64,000 nt of DNA from Emydura subglobosa. Lineage: Eukaryota; Chordata; Testudines; Chelidae. Location: assembly GCA_007922225.1 (NCBI GenBank), contig ML679959.1, positions 23,968,118-24,032,117 on the forward strand, in the 5' to 3' direction. This document shows, piece after piece, positions 12,290-23,500 of this stretch. Position 1 is the first letter of the stretch. Each line of letters opens with the position of its first letter. Under the pieces are notes generated by a model, which saw only the letters and a program-made list of their open reading frames with translations, was not told where the DNA came from and did no database searches. A program made the translations under genes and the position numbers.

Positions 12290-12580
12290 CAACTGTGGGA
12301 GGTGTAATTCCCAGCTTGAGTAGACATGCATGCACTAGCTCTGTTTGAGCGAGCACACTAAACAAATAGCATCATGTCTGTGGCAGCATGGTCAGTGGTT
12401 CGAGCTAGCCACCTGAATATGTACCCAGGGGTCAAATGGGATTGTACTCGGGTGGCTAGCTGGAGTCGTCCCCTGTAGTACCTTGGCCGTGCTGCTATAT
12501 TTAGTCTGCTAGCGCAAGCAGAGATAGCAGATGTACATCTACTAGAGCTGGGAATCAACACCTCCCAGCTGCTGTGTAGA
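12290..12580. mobile_element. Foldback (inverted-repeat) non-autonomous element
   Basis: The left arm GGAGGTGTAATTCCCAGCTT near 12298 is the imperfect reverse complement of AGAGCTGGGAATCAACACCT near 12544. Inner arms with AGCTAGCCACC and GGTGGCTAGCT also pair. It has no coding content. Confidence 0.5.
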
Positions 12581-13095
12581 TGTACCTACATGAGAAAAGC
12601 CTTGGGTCTGCTCTGTCTAATGCCAGGGGCTGCACTAGCCCCCAGAGCATCCCAGAATCTGGCAGCCACAAAGGAAGCTTAAAGCCATCTTTGCACACTC
12701 TCTCCACTATATAGGCTATATTGTACAGCACAGAATTTGGCTCTGAATTTTCTCTGGCTCTGAAGTGTATTCTATCCAGATAAACCAAATGTTCAGTATA
12801 TTAGCTTGACACTTCTGCTGAAGTAATCTATGGTAAAATAGTGTACAATGTTGACATTTAAACTCCATGTTAGACTTCAAATGTAATTCACTATTGAGAT
12901 GGACAGGGTAGTTTACACCTGTCTGCAGATTCAGGAAAACAATACTGCATTAGGTTACATTTGGAAGGGTTTCTTCACAACCTCAAGGGCTAAAAACATA
13001 AACATGCAGTTGTTAGTTGTATTTTTTTAAAGAAAGCTTAAATTCAGAATAAGCTGTCGGGGTCCCAGAAGGCTTCAAGGTACACTTTGCCAAAC

Positions 13096-13359
13096 TCTGG
13101 TTATGTCTACAGTGCAATCAGAGATGTGACTGCAGCACATGTAGATATATCTGAGCTAGCTGTAATCTAGCTAACTGAAATAATAACAGCAAAGACATGG
13201 CAACATGGGTTAGATGCTCAAATATATGGCCAGGCTTGTATGGCCTATGCTGCTGTAGCTTCACTGATATTGTTCGAGCTAGCTAGATCAAAGGTAGCTT
13301 GGGTATTTCTCCCTGAGCTGCAGTCACACCTCTGATTGCAGTGTAATCATAGCCTCTGG
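13096..13359. mobile_element. MITE with ATGTCTACA-GTGCA inverted termini
   Basis: About 40 bp at the left end (TTATGTCTACAGTGCAATCA, then GAGATGTGACTGCAG) is mirrored at the right end (CTGCAGTCACACCTCTGATT, then GCAGTGTAATCATAGCC). It belongs to the same family as the elements at 13545, 22174, 28592, 29974 and 58586. Confidence 0.65.
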
Positions 13360-13544
13360 GTTTTACACTACAGTGAAGTATTCTCTTGTAAGAGGCTGGC
13401 TGCCTCTTTTCAAGTAGTAACCTATTTCTCCACTATCGACTCAGTCATTTAGGGCCTAATTTTCAGAAGTACTGATCATCGACAATGCCATTTGAAGTTA
13501 ACGGGAGCGAGAGCCTCTCAGCACAATTTACAATTAATCTCTTA

Positions 13545-13810
13545 GAGTATGTCTACATTGCAGTTAGGTAGGTATGTGCATGCTAGCTTTAATCTAGCTG
13601 GTACTTGTAATAGTAGTGTAGACTTGGTGGCACAGGCTTCAGCATGAGTTAGGTGCCCAAGTACAAGCCTGCCTGGGGTCCTGCGTATGTACTCCGGGTG
13701 CTTGCCCGTGCTGGCATGTCTACGCTACTACTCTTACCTATGCTAGCTAAATTAAAATTAGCATGGGCATGCCTACCTTAGCTACAATCAGAGCTTCATC
13801 TGAAATGCCC
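13545..13810. mobile_element. MITE, same family, diverged
   Basis: The left arm AGTATGTCTACATTGCAGTT, followed by GGTATGTGCATGCTAGC, pairs with the right arm GCATGGGCATGCCTACC followed by AGCTACAATCAGAGC. It lies 185 bp from the previous copy. Confidence 0.55.
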
Positions 13811-15020
13811 TCAGTGCCTAAACGAGATATTTTTAGTTTAACAGTCTTATGATTACTAAAGTGATCCAGTTTGTGTTATCCCTAGACACAGTCAGTAACT
13901 CATTTGTTTCATGAAGCAAGCACTTAGCTAGGGTAGCAGATACTTTATAATTCCTAGGGAACGGGGGCATGTCTTAATATGTCCTGTTTTTGGTTGTTTT
14001 AGCTAATACCCAACTATTGGAGCTGCTGGTATGTGTGGGTGGAGAGGAAGATTTGCTGCTCCTTGTGACATTTTACAAATAAATCTCTTTAATTGGAAAT
14101 GAGTGGCAGGAAATATATTTCTGCTGGCATCCAAGGGTCAAAATAAGAAACAGAAAAGTAGTCATCTCCATTTATATTTCTTTGTATGTGTCTGACTATT
14201 TTTTTCAAGCTAGTGAGCTACAGAGTTTGGATACATTAGCCAAACTGTTTAAATGAGTTATTGCTATCACAGTTCTACTGATGAGTGCTTGCATTCCTCC
14301 TTGGAGCCATTAGTAAACCATTTTGAATCAATGCTGATAGTTGATTTTTTTATAGTAATCTGAGCATCGCATTAAAAATAGTCCTCTCTGGGGCAAAGGA
14401 AGCTAGAAAGGTGCCCCTCTCTCTCTGTCTCTTGGCTAGCTTCATATGTTCACTGTCTCAATTTTTTTCCTTTGTTCAAGTGTTTTCTATTCCAACCTGC
14501 GGTAGATTTTGACAGCTGAGTGGATCATTTTAGGCTCCAATAATAAGTGCATCTGTAACATGCAGCATCATTTGCTGAATTCTTTACTGTAACTTTTCAC
14601 AAAAGAAATTTGTTTTGGGTGCTAGCTCTTTGAGTCATGAGGCCAAGTACACTTCTTTGGCAGAGATCCTGTCTCTTTGAATGGTTCTGAGACACTAAGC
14701 ATTGTACATGGCCCAAATGTGTAACCAGACTCTGGAATTTAAAAAAATCAGGTCTTTCCAGCATTTTGTAATAGTAACTGAGAAATCTGAGCACCAGTAA
14801 TTGCAGGGCAGCTCCTATCTATAGAACAGTAGGGGTAAAATGTAATTGTGATTTGGCATCTTTTTTAAACCCACTTTGGACTCATGGCTGTGATTCCTGA
14901 ATGAGGAGCAGGCCTCCAGCTGAATTTGTGATTCTTGAATAGATGACTGAAATACATGTTTGTCTCTATGGTTCCTCTTTGGGACTATTCCTCTACATAT
15001 CATGGTCATCTATGTATCTG
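13811..15020. other. Intergenic spacer, nothing recognisable
   Basis: AT-rich, no coding signal and no clear repeat structure beyond short fragments. Confidence 0.4.
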
Positions 15021-15024
15021 ATAA

Positions 15025-15485
15025 TTCTGTTCTTTACTATAATTTCCATCAATTTGCCTGGTACTGAATTTAGGCTTACTGGCTGCAATTGCCAGGATCA
15101 CGTCTAGAGCCCTTTTTAAAAATCGGCGTTACGCTAGCTATCCTTCAGTCATCTGGTACAGAGACTGATTTAAGCAATAAAGTTACATTAGTTAGTAGTT
15201 CTGCAATTTCATATCTGAGTTTTTTCAGAACTTGGGTGAATACCCTCTGGTCCTGGTGACTTATTAATGTTTAATTCATCAGTTTGTTCCAAAATCTTCT
15301 CTGTTGGCACCTCAGTCTGGGACAGAGTCTCACACTTGTCACCTACAAATAATGACTCAGATATGGGAATCTCCTTCACATCTTCTGCAGTGAAGACTGA
15401 TGCAAATAACTAATTTGGCTTCTCCTCAACGGCCTTGTCTTCCTTGAGTGCTCCTTTGGCACTTTGTTTGACTGGTGGCCCCACT
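15025..15485 (-). mobile_element. CR1/L3-type LINE fragment (RT 5' region), minus orientation
   Basis: Reverse-complement reading resembles the segment at 16880-17240 on the plus strand: TTTGCATCAGTCTTCACTGC, GACAAGTGTGAGACTCTGTC, then GCTCTAGACGTGATCCTGGC. The frame is broken. With 16700-18760 it makes an inverted pair of partial copies. Confidence 0.65.
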
Positions 15486-15489
15486 GATT

Positions 15490-15930
15490 GTGTGGCATCA
15501 AGTGGAACCATGTTAACTTCCTCCTTGCTCCTGCCAGGAACGCCACCCAACTCCTGTCCCTGACTCCCCACTCTGCTTCTATTTTCCCCTGCCCGGATCC
15601 TGTCTCCATTCTCTTTCCACTGCTCCTGCCCCTGTTCTCATTCTATGCCCATATTCCACCACTCCTGCTCTTTTCGCCCTCATCTCCTAAATCCCTTCTT
15701 CTCCAGGCTCCTATCATCTTTCCTCCCGCAAAGTTCCTGCCTCTCTCCCCACAATCTGTATCTCTTCCAACCCCGGCTTCCCCCTGCACTCCAGTCAGGG
15801 TGCTTCCTCCTACTCCTCCTCTTTGCTGCTTGGGGGCCAACAGCAGGAGCAATGTGAGCTCAGGATAGACATTCTCCCAATACCAGTTCTGGTGCTGGTG
15901 CCACAGTGGCCCTGGCAGCCAGGAAGCACA
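15490..15930. other. Pyrimidine-rich tract
   Basis: The plus strand is strongly C/T-biased (runs of TCC, CTCC, TTCC). Open frames on both strands here reflect the composition. No gene. Confidence 0.45.
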
Positions 15931-15934
15931 ACTA

Positions 15935-16320
15935 CAGTAGAACCTCAGATTTACGAACATCTCGGGAATGGAGGTTGTAACTCTGAAATGTTCGTAACTG
16001 TGAACAAAACATTGTTTGTTCCTTTAAAAGTTTACAACTGAACATTTACTAATACAGCTCTGAAACTTTTACTATGCAGAAGAAAAATGCTGCTTTTAAC
16101 CATCTTAATTTAAATGAAAGTTTCTTTACCTTATCAAATCTTTTTTTAGACTTTATTTTTTTAGTAATTTATGTTTAATGCAGTACTGTACTGTATTTGC
16201 TGCTGCTGCTGCTTTTTTCCCCTCTGCTGCTACCTGATTATGTATTTCTGGTTCCAAAGGAGGGGTGTGGTTGACTGGTCAGTTCGTAACTCTGGTGTTT
16301 GTAACTCTGACGTTCTACTG
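15935..16320. mobile_element. Tigger-type (TcMar) MITE
   Basis: Begins CAGTAGAACCTCAGATTTAC after a TA and ends GTAACTCTGACGTTCTACTG. These are inverted repeats of about 25 bp, and the internal GTTCGTAACTCTG motif recurs near both ends. A short (CTG)n tract lies at about 16199-16213. No transposase frame. Confidence 0.75.
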
Positions 16321-16699
16321 TGTAGGGAAAGTCCAGCGCTGCTCCTGAAAACCTGGGCTGGAGCATGCTCAGTGCAGATAGAATATTCAGGGAATTTAGT
16401 CGCCAAATGCTAACAAACCTATACTAAGTATGTGCCATCTGCAATTTTTCAGAGGCTTATAACTTGGCCAAATTTGGGTGGATTTTCATGGACATGGCAA
16501 AAGACAGATCTCTGACACCAGCATGAACCCCAGCCCCACCCCTTACCAAAGTCTTTGTTCCAAAGCACTGAGGTTCTAAAGCTTATTAGCAAAATGTTGT
16601 CATAGGTTTTTTTTTAACTTGGGCAAAACAATGTATTTTTTCCTGACATCTTTCTCTAAAATGGCTGAAACATTTTAGCTGAAACTTTCAAAATAAAAT

Positions 16700-18760
16700 A
16701 AAATAAATCAGCCTTTGGAAGACACCCAGTATGGAAATAGAAAAGAGCATAAACTCTGACAAGTGAAGTGTAAAAATATAATTAGGAAGGCCAAAAAAGA
16801 ATTTGAAGAACAGCTAGCCAAAGATTTAAAAAGTAACAGCAAAAAAATGTTTAAGTATATCAGAAGTAGGAAGCCTGCTAAACAACCAGCGGGGGCCACT
16901 AGACAATCAAGATGCTAAAAGAGCGCTCAAGGAAGATAAGGATATTGCAGAGAAACTAAATGAATTATTTGCATTGGTCTTCACAGCTGAGGATGTGAGA
17001 TAGATTCCCAGACCTGAGCCATTCTTTTTAGGTGACAAATCCGAGGAACTGTCTTAGATCAAGGTGCCATTAGAGAAGATTTTAGAACGAATTGATAAAT
17101 TAAACAGTAATAAGTCACCAGGCCCACCTGGTATCCAACCAAGAGTTCTGAAGGAACTCAAATGTGAAATTGCAGAACTACTAGCTGTGGTATGTAACTT
17201 ATCATTTAAATCAGTTTCTGTACCAGATTACTGAAAGATAGCTAATGTGATGGCAATTTTTTAAAAGGCTCCAGACGGCGATTCTGGCAATTGCAGGCTG
17301 GTAAGCCTAAGTTCAGTACCAGGAAAACTGGTGGGAACTATAGTAAAGAACAGAATTATCAGACACATAGATGAACACGATTTGTTGGGGAAGAGTCAGC
17401 ATGTTTTTTGTAAGGGAAAATCGTGCCTCACCAATCTATTAGAATTCTTTGAGGGCATCAACAAGCATGTGGACAAGGGTGATCCAGTTGATATAGTGTA
17501 CATAGGTTTTCAGAAAGCCTTTGACAAGATCCCTTACCAAAGACTCTTAACCAAATAAGCAGTCATGGGATAAGAGGGAAGGGTCCTCTCCTAGATCAGT
17601 AACTGATTAAAAGATAGGAAACAAAGGGTAGAAATAAATGGTCAGTTTTCAGAATGGAGAGAGGTAAATAGTGGTGTCCCCCAGAGTTCTGTACTGTGGT
17701 CAATACTGTTCAACATATTCATAAATGATCTGGAAAAAGGGGTAAACAGTGCAGTAGCAAAATTTGCAGATGATACAAAACTACTCAAGATAGTTAAGAC
17801 CAAAGCAGATTGAGAAGAGTGACAAAGGGATCTTATAAAACTGGGTGACTGGGCAACAAAATGACAGATGAAATTCAATGCTGATAAATGTAAAGTAATG
17901 CATATTGGAAAACATAATCCCAATGGAACATAAAAAACGATGGGGTCTAAACTAGCTGTTACCTCTCAAGAAAGCGGTCTTGGAGTCACTGTGGATAGTT
18001 CTCTGAAAACATCCACTCAATGTGCAGCAGCAGTCAAAAAACCTAACAGAATGTTGGGAATCATTAGGAAAGGGATATATTATAAGACAGAAAATATCAT
18101 ATTGCCTCCTTATAAATCCAGGGTGTGCCCACATCTTGAATATTATGTGCAGATCTGATTACCTCATCTAAAAAAAATATATTGGAATTGGAAAAGGTAT
18201 AGAAAAGGGCAACTAAAATGATGAGGGGTATGGCAAAGCTTCCATATGAGCAGATATTAATAAAACAGACTTTTCGGCTTGAAAAAGAGATAACTAAGGG
18301 GGGATATGGATATAGGTATATAAAATCACGACGTGCGGAGAAAGAGAATAAGGAAGTGTTATTTTTTCGTAACACAAGAACTAGGGGTCATCAAATGAAA
18401 TTAATAGGCAGTAGGTTTAAAATGAACAAAAGGAAGTATTTCTTCACACAATGCACAGTCAACCTGTGGAACTCCTTGCCAGAGGATGTTGTGAAGGCCA
18501 AGACTATAACAGTGTTCAAAAAAGAACTAGATAAGTTCGTGGAGGATAGGTCCATTAATGGCTATTAATCAGATGTGGAGGGATTGCTGTTTGCCAGAAG
18601 CTGGGAATGAGCAACAGGATGGATCACTTGATAATTACCTGTTCTGTTCATTCCCTTTCTTATGCCCCAGGCATTGGCAACTGTGAGAAGACAGGATACT
18701 GGGCTAGATGGACCATTGGTCTGATGCAGTATGGCCGTTCTTATGAAAATGTCAGCCTGG
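16700..18760 (+). mobile_element. CR1/L3-type LINE, degenerate reverse-transcriptase copy with 3' end
   Basis: Plus-strand frames, broken by stops and shifts, give RKAKKEFEEQLAKDLK (about 16780), then NKSPGPPGIQPRVLKEL (about 17110), then GKGKSCLTNLLEFFEGINKH-like and GFQKAFDKIPYQRL (17400-17540). These are followed by SGVPQ-like and KFADDTKLL (about 17770) with the RT catalytic FADD. Later segments are HLEYYVQ, RGHQMKLIGSRFKMNKRK and NLWNSLPEDVVKAKTITVF (to 18567). The 3' end carries TGGGCTAGATGGACCATTGG. This is a dead retrotransposon, not a host gene. Confidence 0.85.
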
Positions 18761-19670
18761 ACATTTGGCAGAGTTATAAGCAATAGAAATCAAGATTTTG
18801 TAATGTCACTTGTAATGAAAGTGTCAGACAGTCTTAAGTATAGACTGTGTCACCTATAATACTGTAATCAGACCAGGGGGGTCTGAGCACCTTTGCCAAA
18901 TGAAATTCTCTCAGTTGTGGTTTCAGTTCTATATACAATAGTTAATATTTTATATACAGAAAATAGTTATGCAGCTTTGAAAATTTATACTAGTAGGAAC
19001 CTGCATGAGTGAGGATTCTTTATCTGGGATTCTCTGAGCTGACCTCTAACATCTCCTCCAAGAAGGCAACCTGTTAAGTGAAGGACTGATGGGCATGTTA
19101 ATTGGAATAAAGAAATTAACAAGACATACATTTTCCTTTTATTTTGTTGTTTTGTATTCTCCAAAAATTTGTCAGTCCTGCAGATGTGAAAAATATGGTT
19201 TTAAACATTTAAGGAACGGGTTCTCACCCTGTTTCATACTGTGCCCTCTTTTCCCCCCATTCTTAAGCTACATTTGACTGGGTTTCCTCAGATGATTCCC
19301 AGAATTTGTACCTGTTCCCACAATGATTCAAACATGCTGTGATGGAATTGGTGCCATGGTTCCTAGGATGCTTCTGGCATCTGAGGATAAGTTGCAAGTA
19401 ACTGAATAAATCCACTTCAGCAAAAATTGGAGAAAAGTAGCCTTAATTTCCTCTCACTTATATTTTTTCTATGCCAGTATAACTCATTGATTTCAATAGA
19501 GTCACTCCTGATCTACACCTGTGTAAGGGGAGAGTCAAACATAGAGAATTAGCTCATGCTCTCAATTCCTCCAGAAAACTGCTGGTGACCCTCTTAAGCA
19601 TCATAGCTAACAGGATGAGAATCACTACTCTACATTTTTATGTTTCAAAAGAGAATACTTTTTATGATTT
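18761..19670. other. Spacer downstream of KNG1, nothing recognised
   Basis: No coding signal. In mammals a further exon for low-molecular-weight kininogen lies 3' of exon 10; no match to its tail was found here. Confidence 0.4.
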
Positions 19671-19674
19671 TCTG

Positions 19675-19680
19675 TTTATT
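19675..19680 (-). terminator. KNG1: KNG1 polyadenylation signal AATAAA
   Basis: The minus strand reads GCAATAAACAG 28 nt after the stop codon, implying a very short 3'UTR. Position fits, but no cleavage evidence is available. Confidence 0.6.
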
Positions 19681-19707
19681 GCCTGAATGGATCATAAACT
19701 GTTTGAA

Positions 19708-20547
19708 TTACGGTAAGAGATCCTTGAGGTCAAAATCTGTCAAGTCCTGGGAGGGGGGTCTGTAACTTTCTGTTATTGGGTTGGTGTCTTCAGACAGATG
19801 AGCTAAAAGATCCTCATTTGTCAGTACTTTGGGTTTGCTAGTAGCTGTTGTGAAGTCTGTGATTGGTTTCCATGGCTTTCCAGGACACTTTGGGACAGAT
19901 GGTTCTGGGAGATCCGGCAACCCGCCAAATGAAAGAATATCAGGAATAATGCCAGTGCTGTCTGGTTCTGCAGGGAGATCAGGGATTTCTGCAGGGAGAT
20001 CAGGGATTTCTGCAGGGAGATCAGGGAACTCAGGAAAACCATCTGTTAGATCTTTTGTGGGCTGAGGAATAGGTAACGCACCTACTTCTACAAGACCAGG
20101 CTTTAAAGATTGTGTACGCAGCCTTTCCTTTTGGTTAGCAACTTCATCATGGCATTCTTCAGAAGACTCATCTTTTGAATATTTATGTTTGCCCTTTATC
20201 TCCTTTTGCTTATCCTTATGTTTTCCATGCCCATGCCCATGTCCACCTCCATGTTTTTCCTCATCTTCATGTTCTGGTCCACGTCTATGTCCATGTTTAT
20301 GCTCATGTCTGGGACCTTGTCTATGTTCACATTCTGGTCCACACCCAATATCATGTCTGTGCCCATGTTTATCCTCACCTCCATGTTTTGGTCCACACCT
20401 AATATCTTTTCCTGGCCCTTTGCCAGGGGCTTGACCTTCTCTAGGCCCCTTTTCATTTTTATTTTGGGGTGTGGTTTGCGTGGCTTTTGCTTCCATAAAT
20501 AGAGATCGGAAAGGAGTCAAGCCTGGAGGCCTTCTTGCCAAAATAGT
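19708..20547 (-). CDS. KNG1: KNG1 exon 10: bradykinin, His-rich D5 and D6 (HMW tail)
   Basis: 840 nt including TAA (19708-19710), 279 residues. It opens TILARRPPGLTPFRSLF: the kinin RPPGLTPFR (20502-20528) is preceded by Arg and followed by Ser. D5 (about 20170-20430) is rich in HGH, HKH and GHGHGHGKHK motifs and has three Cys (RCGP, GCGPEC) not present in human D5. A fourth Cys is in SSEECHDE. A DLPAEIP heptad repeats three times (19970-20033). D6 keeps IPDI and KCPGKPWKPITDF but not the human DDDW. The tail ends FDLKDLLP. No separate low-molecular-weight exon was identified. Confidence 0.95.
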   Translation of the reverse strand, partial: TILARRPPGLTPFRSLFMEAKATQTTPQNKNEKGPREGQAPGKGPGKDIRCGPKHGGEDKHGHRHDIGCGPECEHRQGPRHEHKHGHRRGPEHEDEEKHGGGHGHGHGKHKDKQKEIKGKHKYSKDESSEECHDEVANQKERLRTQSLKPGLVEVGALPIPQPTKDLTDGFPEFPDLPAEIPDLPAEIPDLPAEPDSTGIIPDILSFGGLPDLPEPSVPKCPGKPWKPITDFTTATSKPKVLTNEDLLAHLSEDTNPITESYRPPSQDLTDFDLKDLLP

Positions 20548-23500
20548 CTAAAAAGGAACAAGAGATATTTAGACAAATACGTAGCAATAATTTTATTATC
20601 TACACTTATTACACCATTTAGAACAATTCTGCTTGTGATTGCAATGTAAAAGATATACATCCCTTGACACGTGTTTTTTTTTTTAAAAATAGTGCTTAAG
20701 GAGAAGATGAGTGGGGTTTTTCTTTGTTGACTGCCTACCTCAGTGCATTAGTTTCAAATATTCGAGAACTAGCAAATTGCAGATGATGTGTAAATGCGAA
20801 CCAGTTAACAAAAATGTGTTAACAGATCTTCTGAACTTAACTAGATAATCATGTACATCTATAAGGATGATAACATTTATATAGTCTAGTACCTTTACTC
20901 CTGAAAAATTTCATAGTGTTTTAGAGATTCTAGCTAAAGAAGAAAACATTTCACTCACCCCTGAAATCCAGCCTCCTTTAGGATGGAATAGTACAGTATA
21001 GCATAGTACGACAAGAGCTGACACATTTTAGAAGTTAATATATTGGTTTTAGTCTGTGAACAATACTTTTGAATTCTGGAACTAAATGCCCCTGTCATAG
21101 GCACGGAATATCATATTGAGGAAGGATTGTGATGCACACTTCAGTCTAGCCTCAAAGCAGGCATGAATCAAAGACCTGGATTATTTTATTAAGTGAAGTA
21201 TTACTTATTGAATTTCTAGTTTCTGGATTGAACAGCTGCATTGCATGGCGTCAGAAGAGAATAATAAACATAGGTTAATGTCTACACTACAAAACTTAAG
21301 TGTTTGACCTCAGGTGACCAACACAGCATCCTCCCTGTCTCCACTAATGTAGAACACCTTTGTAAGAATATCTAATCAGCTGATCAACAAAAGTTTATTG
21401 CTCTTTCTATATCAAATGTCCAGCCTGGCTTGGTTCCTGTCCACCAGTGACTGTGACTGAATAGTGACAGTCTGAATACTGAATACTGCAGAATACTGAA
21501 TAGAATAGTGACTGAACCCTATTCAACCATTGTTCAGGGAAGTTCAGGGCGAAGCCATGTTTGAAAACTGAAGTCAGGTACAATATGATCTGTAGTGCAG
21601 ACATAACTAGAGTAGGCATCTACAGTCAATACACAATGGATAGGATGTTAAGAAGTTGTTGAACATACCAAAATTGCTGAATGTGAGCTTAATTTCATTC
21701 ATTGAATAGGGTCTGTCACATGTGTTTTATTTTCCTGATTTTAGTAAAAAGCCCCATAATGATCAAAATTCTAGAAGCTTGATTTTTATATCACTATTCT
21801 GAAACCACCAAGCTCTGATGTAGATACAGGGCTGGATGATGGTTGGATAGGGGAGATCTGGAAATGCCTCCTGCAGACAAATCTACAATTCCAGGCCCAT
21901 CCTGCCAGGCAAAAGGGGATTTGGACTGATGTCTGCTGTCCTACTAATGTGCAAAGATCAGTAGACACTGTGGATATCTGTGCATCTTCCCAAGATGGTA
22001 AATTTCCCCAAGTTTGCAAACTCAGTCAACATAGACATCGGTGGGGTTTGACAGTGCTTAGCACCTCAGGGAATTGAGCTTGACAGATCCTGCAAAGAAC
22101 CAGTCATCAGGCAGGCAGAATAGTCTCTATACTGTAACGTTGTCTTATTCTGCTCCCTTCTGCAGTTTCTTAGTACATGTCTACACTGCATCTGGGAGTG
22201 AGCTTCCCAGTCCAGGACCACAGACTTGTGCTAGCAGGACTCCTGCTAATACACTAAATATGCCTGTGTAAACCATGCTTTGATATTGTGATTTGAGCTA
22301 GGAGGCTTGCTTCCAGATGCAGTGTAGATGTGATCTTACATAGCCCAGCATCTCATCTCATGCATTGCATTAGCCCAGTGTAGGCTACCCAGGTCAGAGG
22401 GTAAGAGGAATGATGATGACATTACTAAGATGATAAAAAGTAACCATTCCCTCTCCCCCTCCCCCCCCCTTTTTTTTTTAAAAAATTCAAGGTTATGAGC
22501 TAATCTGAGGCTAAAGGTATGAGCAAATCGGAGAACTGAATGTTTTGGGAGACAGATAAAGGCATAAAAATATTTCCCCACTACAAACTTTGCATAATGT
22601 TGTAAGTAGTCTGAAGTGAAATAATATATGTATTCAGAATTCTTACCTCCTGTATTTTGCAGTTAACATTAGGCTGTATTGTCTTTGTCCAGGGCACCAC
22701 ATAAACTTGTGCTGTGCATTGTAAAGGATCCTGTCATCAAAAAAAAAAAAAAAGCCAACATGGGATCTTAAAACAACAATACATCACACACACACGGGAA
22801 CAGGATTATATATGAATAAGGATATACATTTTAATGACCTTTTAAAGACCCTATTATATTTGGAGCTTTACATGAATATCTGTGGAATCCATCTGTGTTA
22901 TCTCTGTAGGTTTTTATATTGGAGTCCCATCTCCGTTTAGTTCTATTTAGCTTTAGCAAACTGGCATGAACATCACAATTCAACCCAGAACACTAATTCT
23001 TAGCGCTTTCCATCTCCAAAGTACTTTACGAGCATTAGCTAGTTGATCATCACAGCACCTCTGAGAGGTAAGTAAATGTTGATGTTATCACTATATAAGA
23101 TGGGGAAACTTGAGATACAGAGAGGTTAATGCCAAATATTTCAAAAGTGGCCATTGTTACTGGATGCCTCAGTAGAACTGATGTTACCACCCCTTGCAGT
23201 AGTGTTTTTCAACCTTCAGAGATGAGAACTTCTGGGTGAGAGAAAGTGTGTGTGGGGGAGAGAATGAAGAAAAACTCCCCCAACCACCACCACTGTGTTA
23301 TGAACACCAGTCCCAACAGCACCATTCTCCTGACCAGGCCTTCTTCCCTAGCCTCAAGAGTGCTCACTACACCAGCACTAACCCATCGTTTGACCTCAGT
23401 GGCACCCAACTAACATAACTCCTTTTGCCCCAGGTGTTCTGGCCCCTAGCCCTACAAGCACTTCACTCCAGCAATACCAACCTGCCCACACCCCAGTAAA

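Noticed and set aside
17331..18568. Several plus-strand open frames of 72-116 codons
   Set aside because: They are pieces of a broken CR1-type reverse transcriptase, not host genes.
2961..19670. Low-molecular-weight kininogen terminal exon
   Set aside because: No sequence resembling the known short LMW tail was found downstream of exon 10 by eye; it may be absent or too diverged.
20175..20502. Three overlapping plus-strand frames of 75-105 codons
   Set aside because: They are antisense shadows of the His-rich D5 of KNG1 exon 10; no start context or domain.
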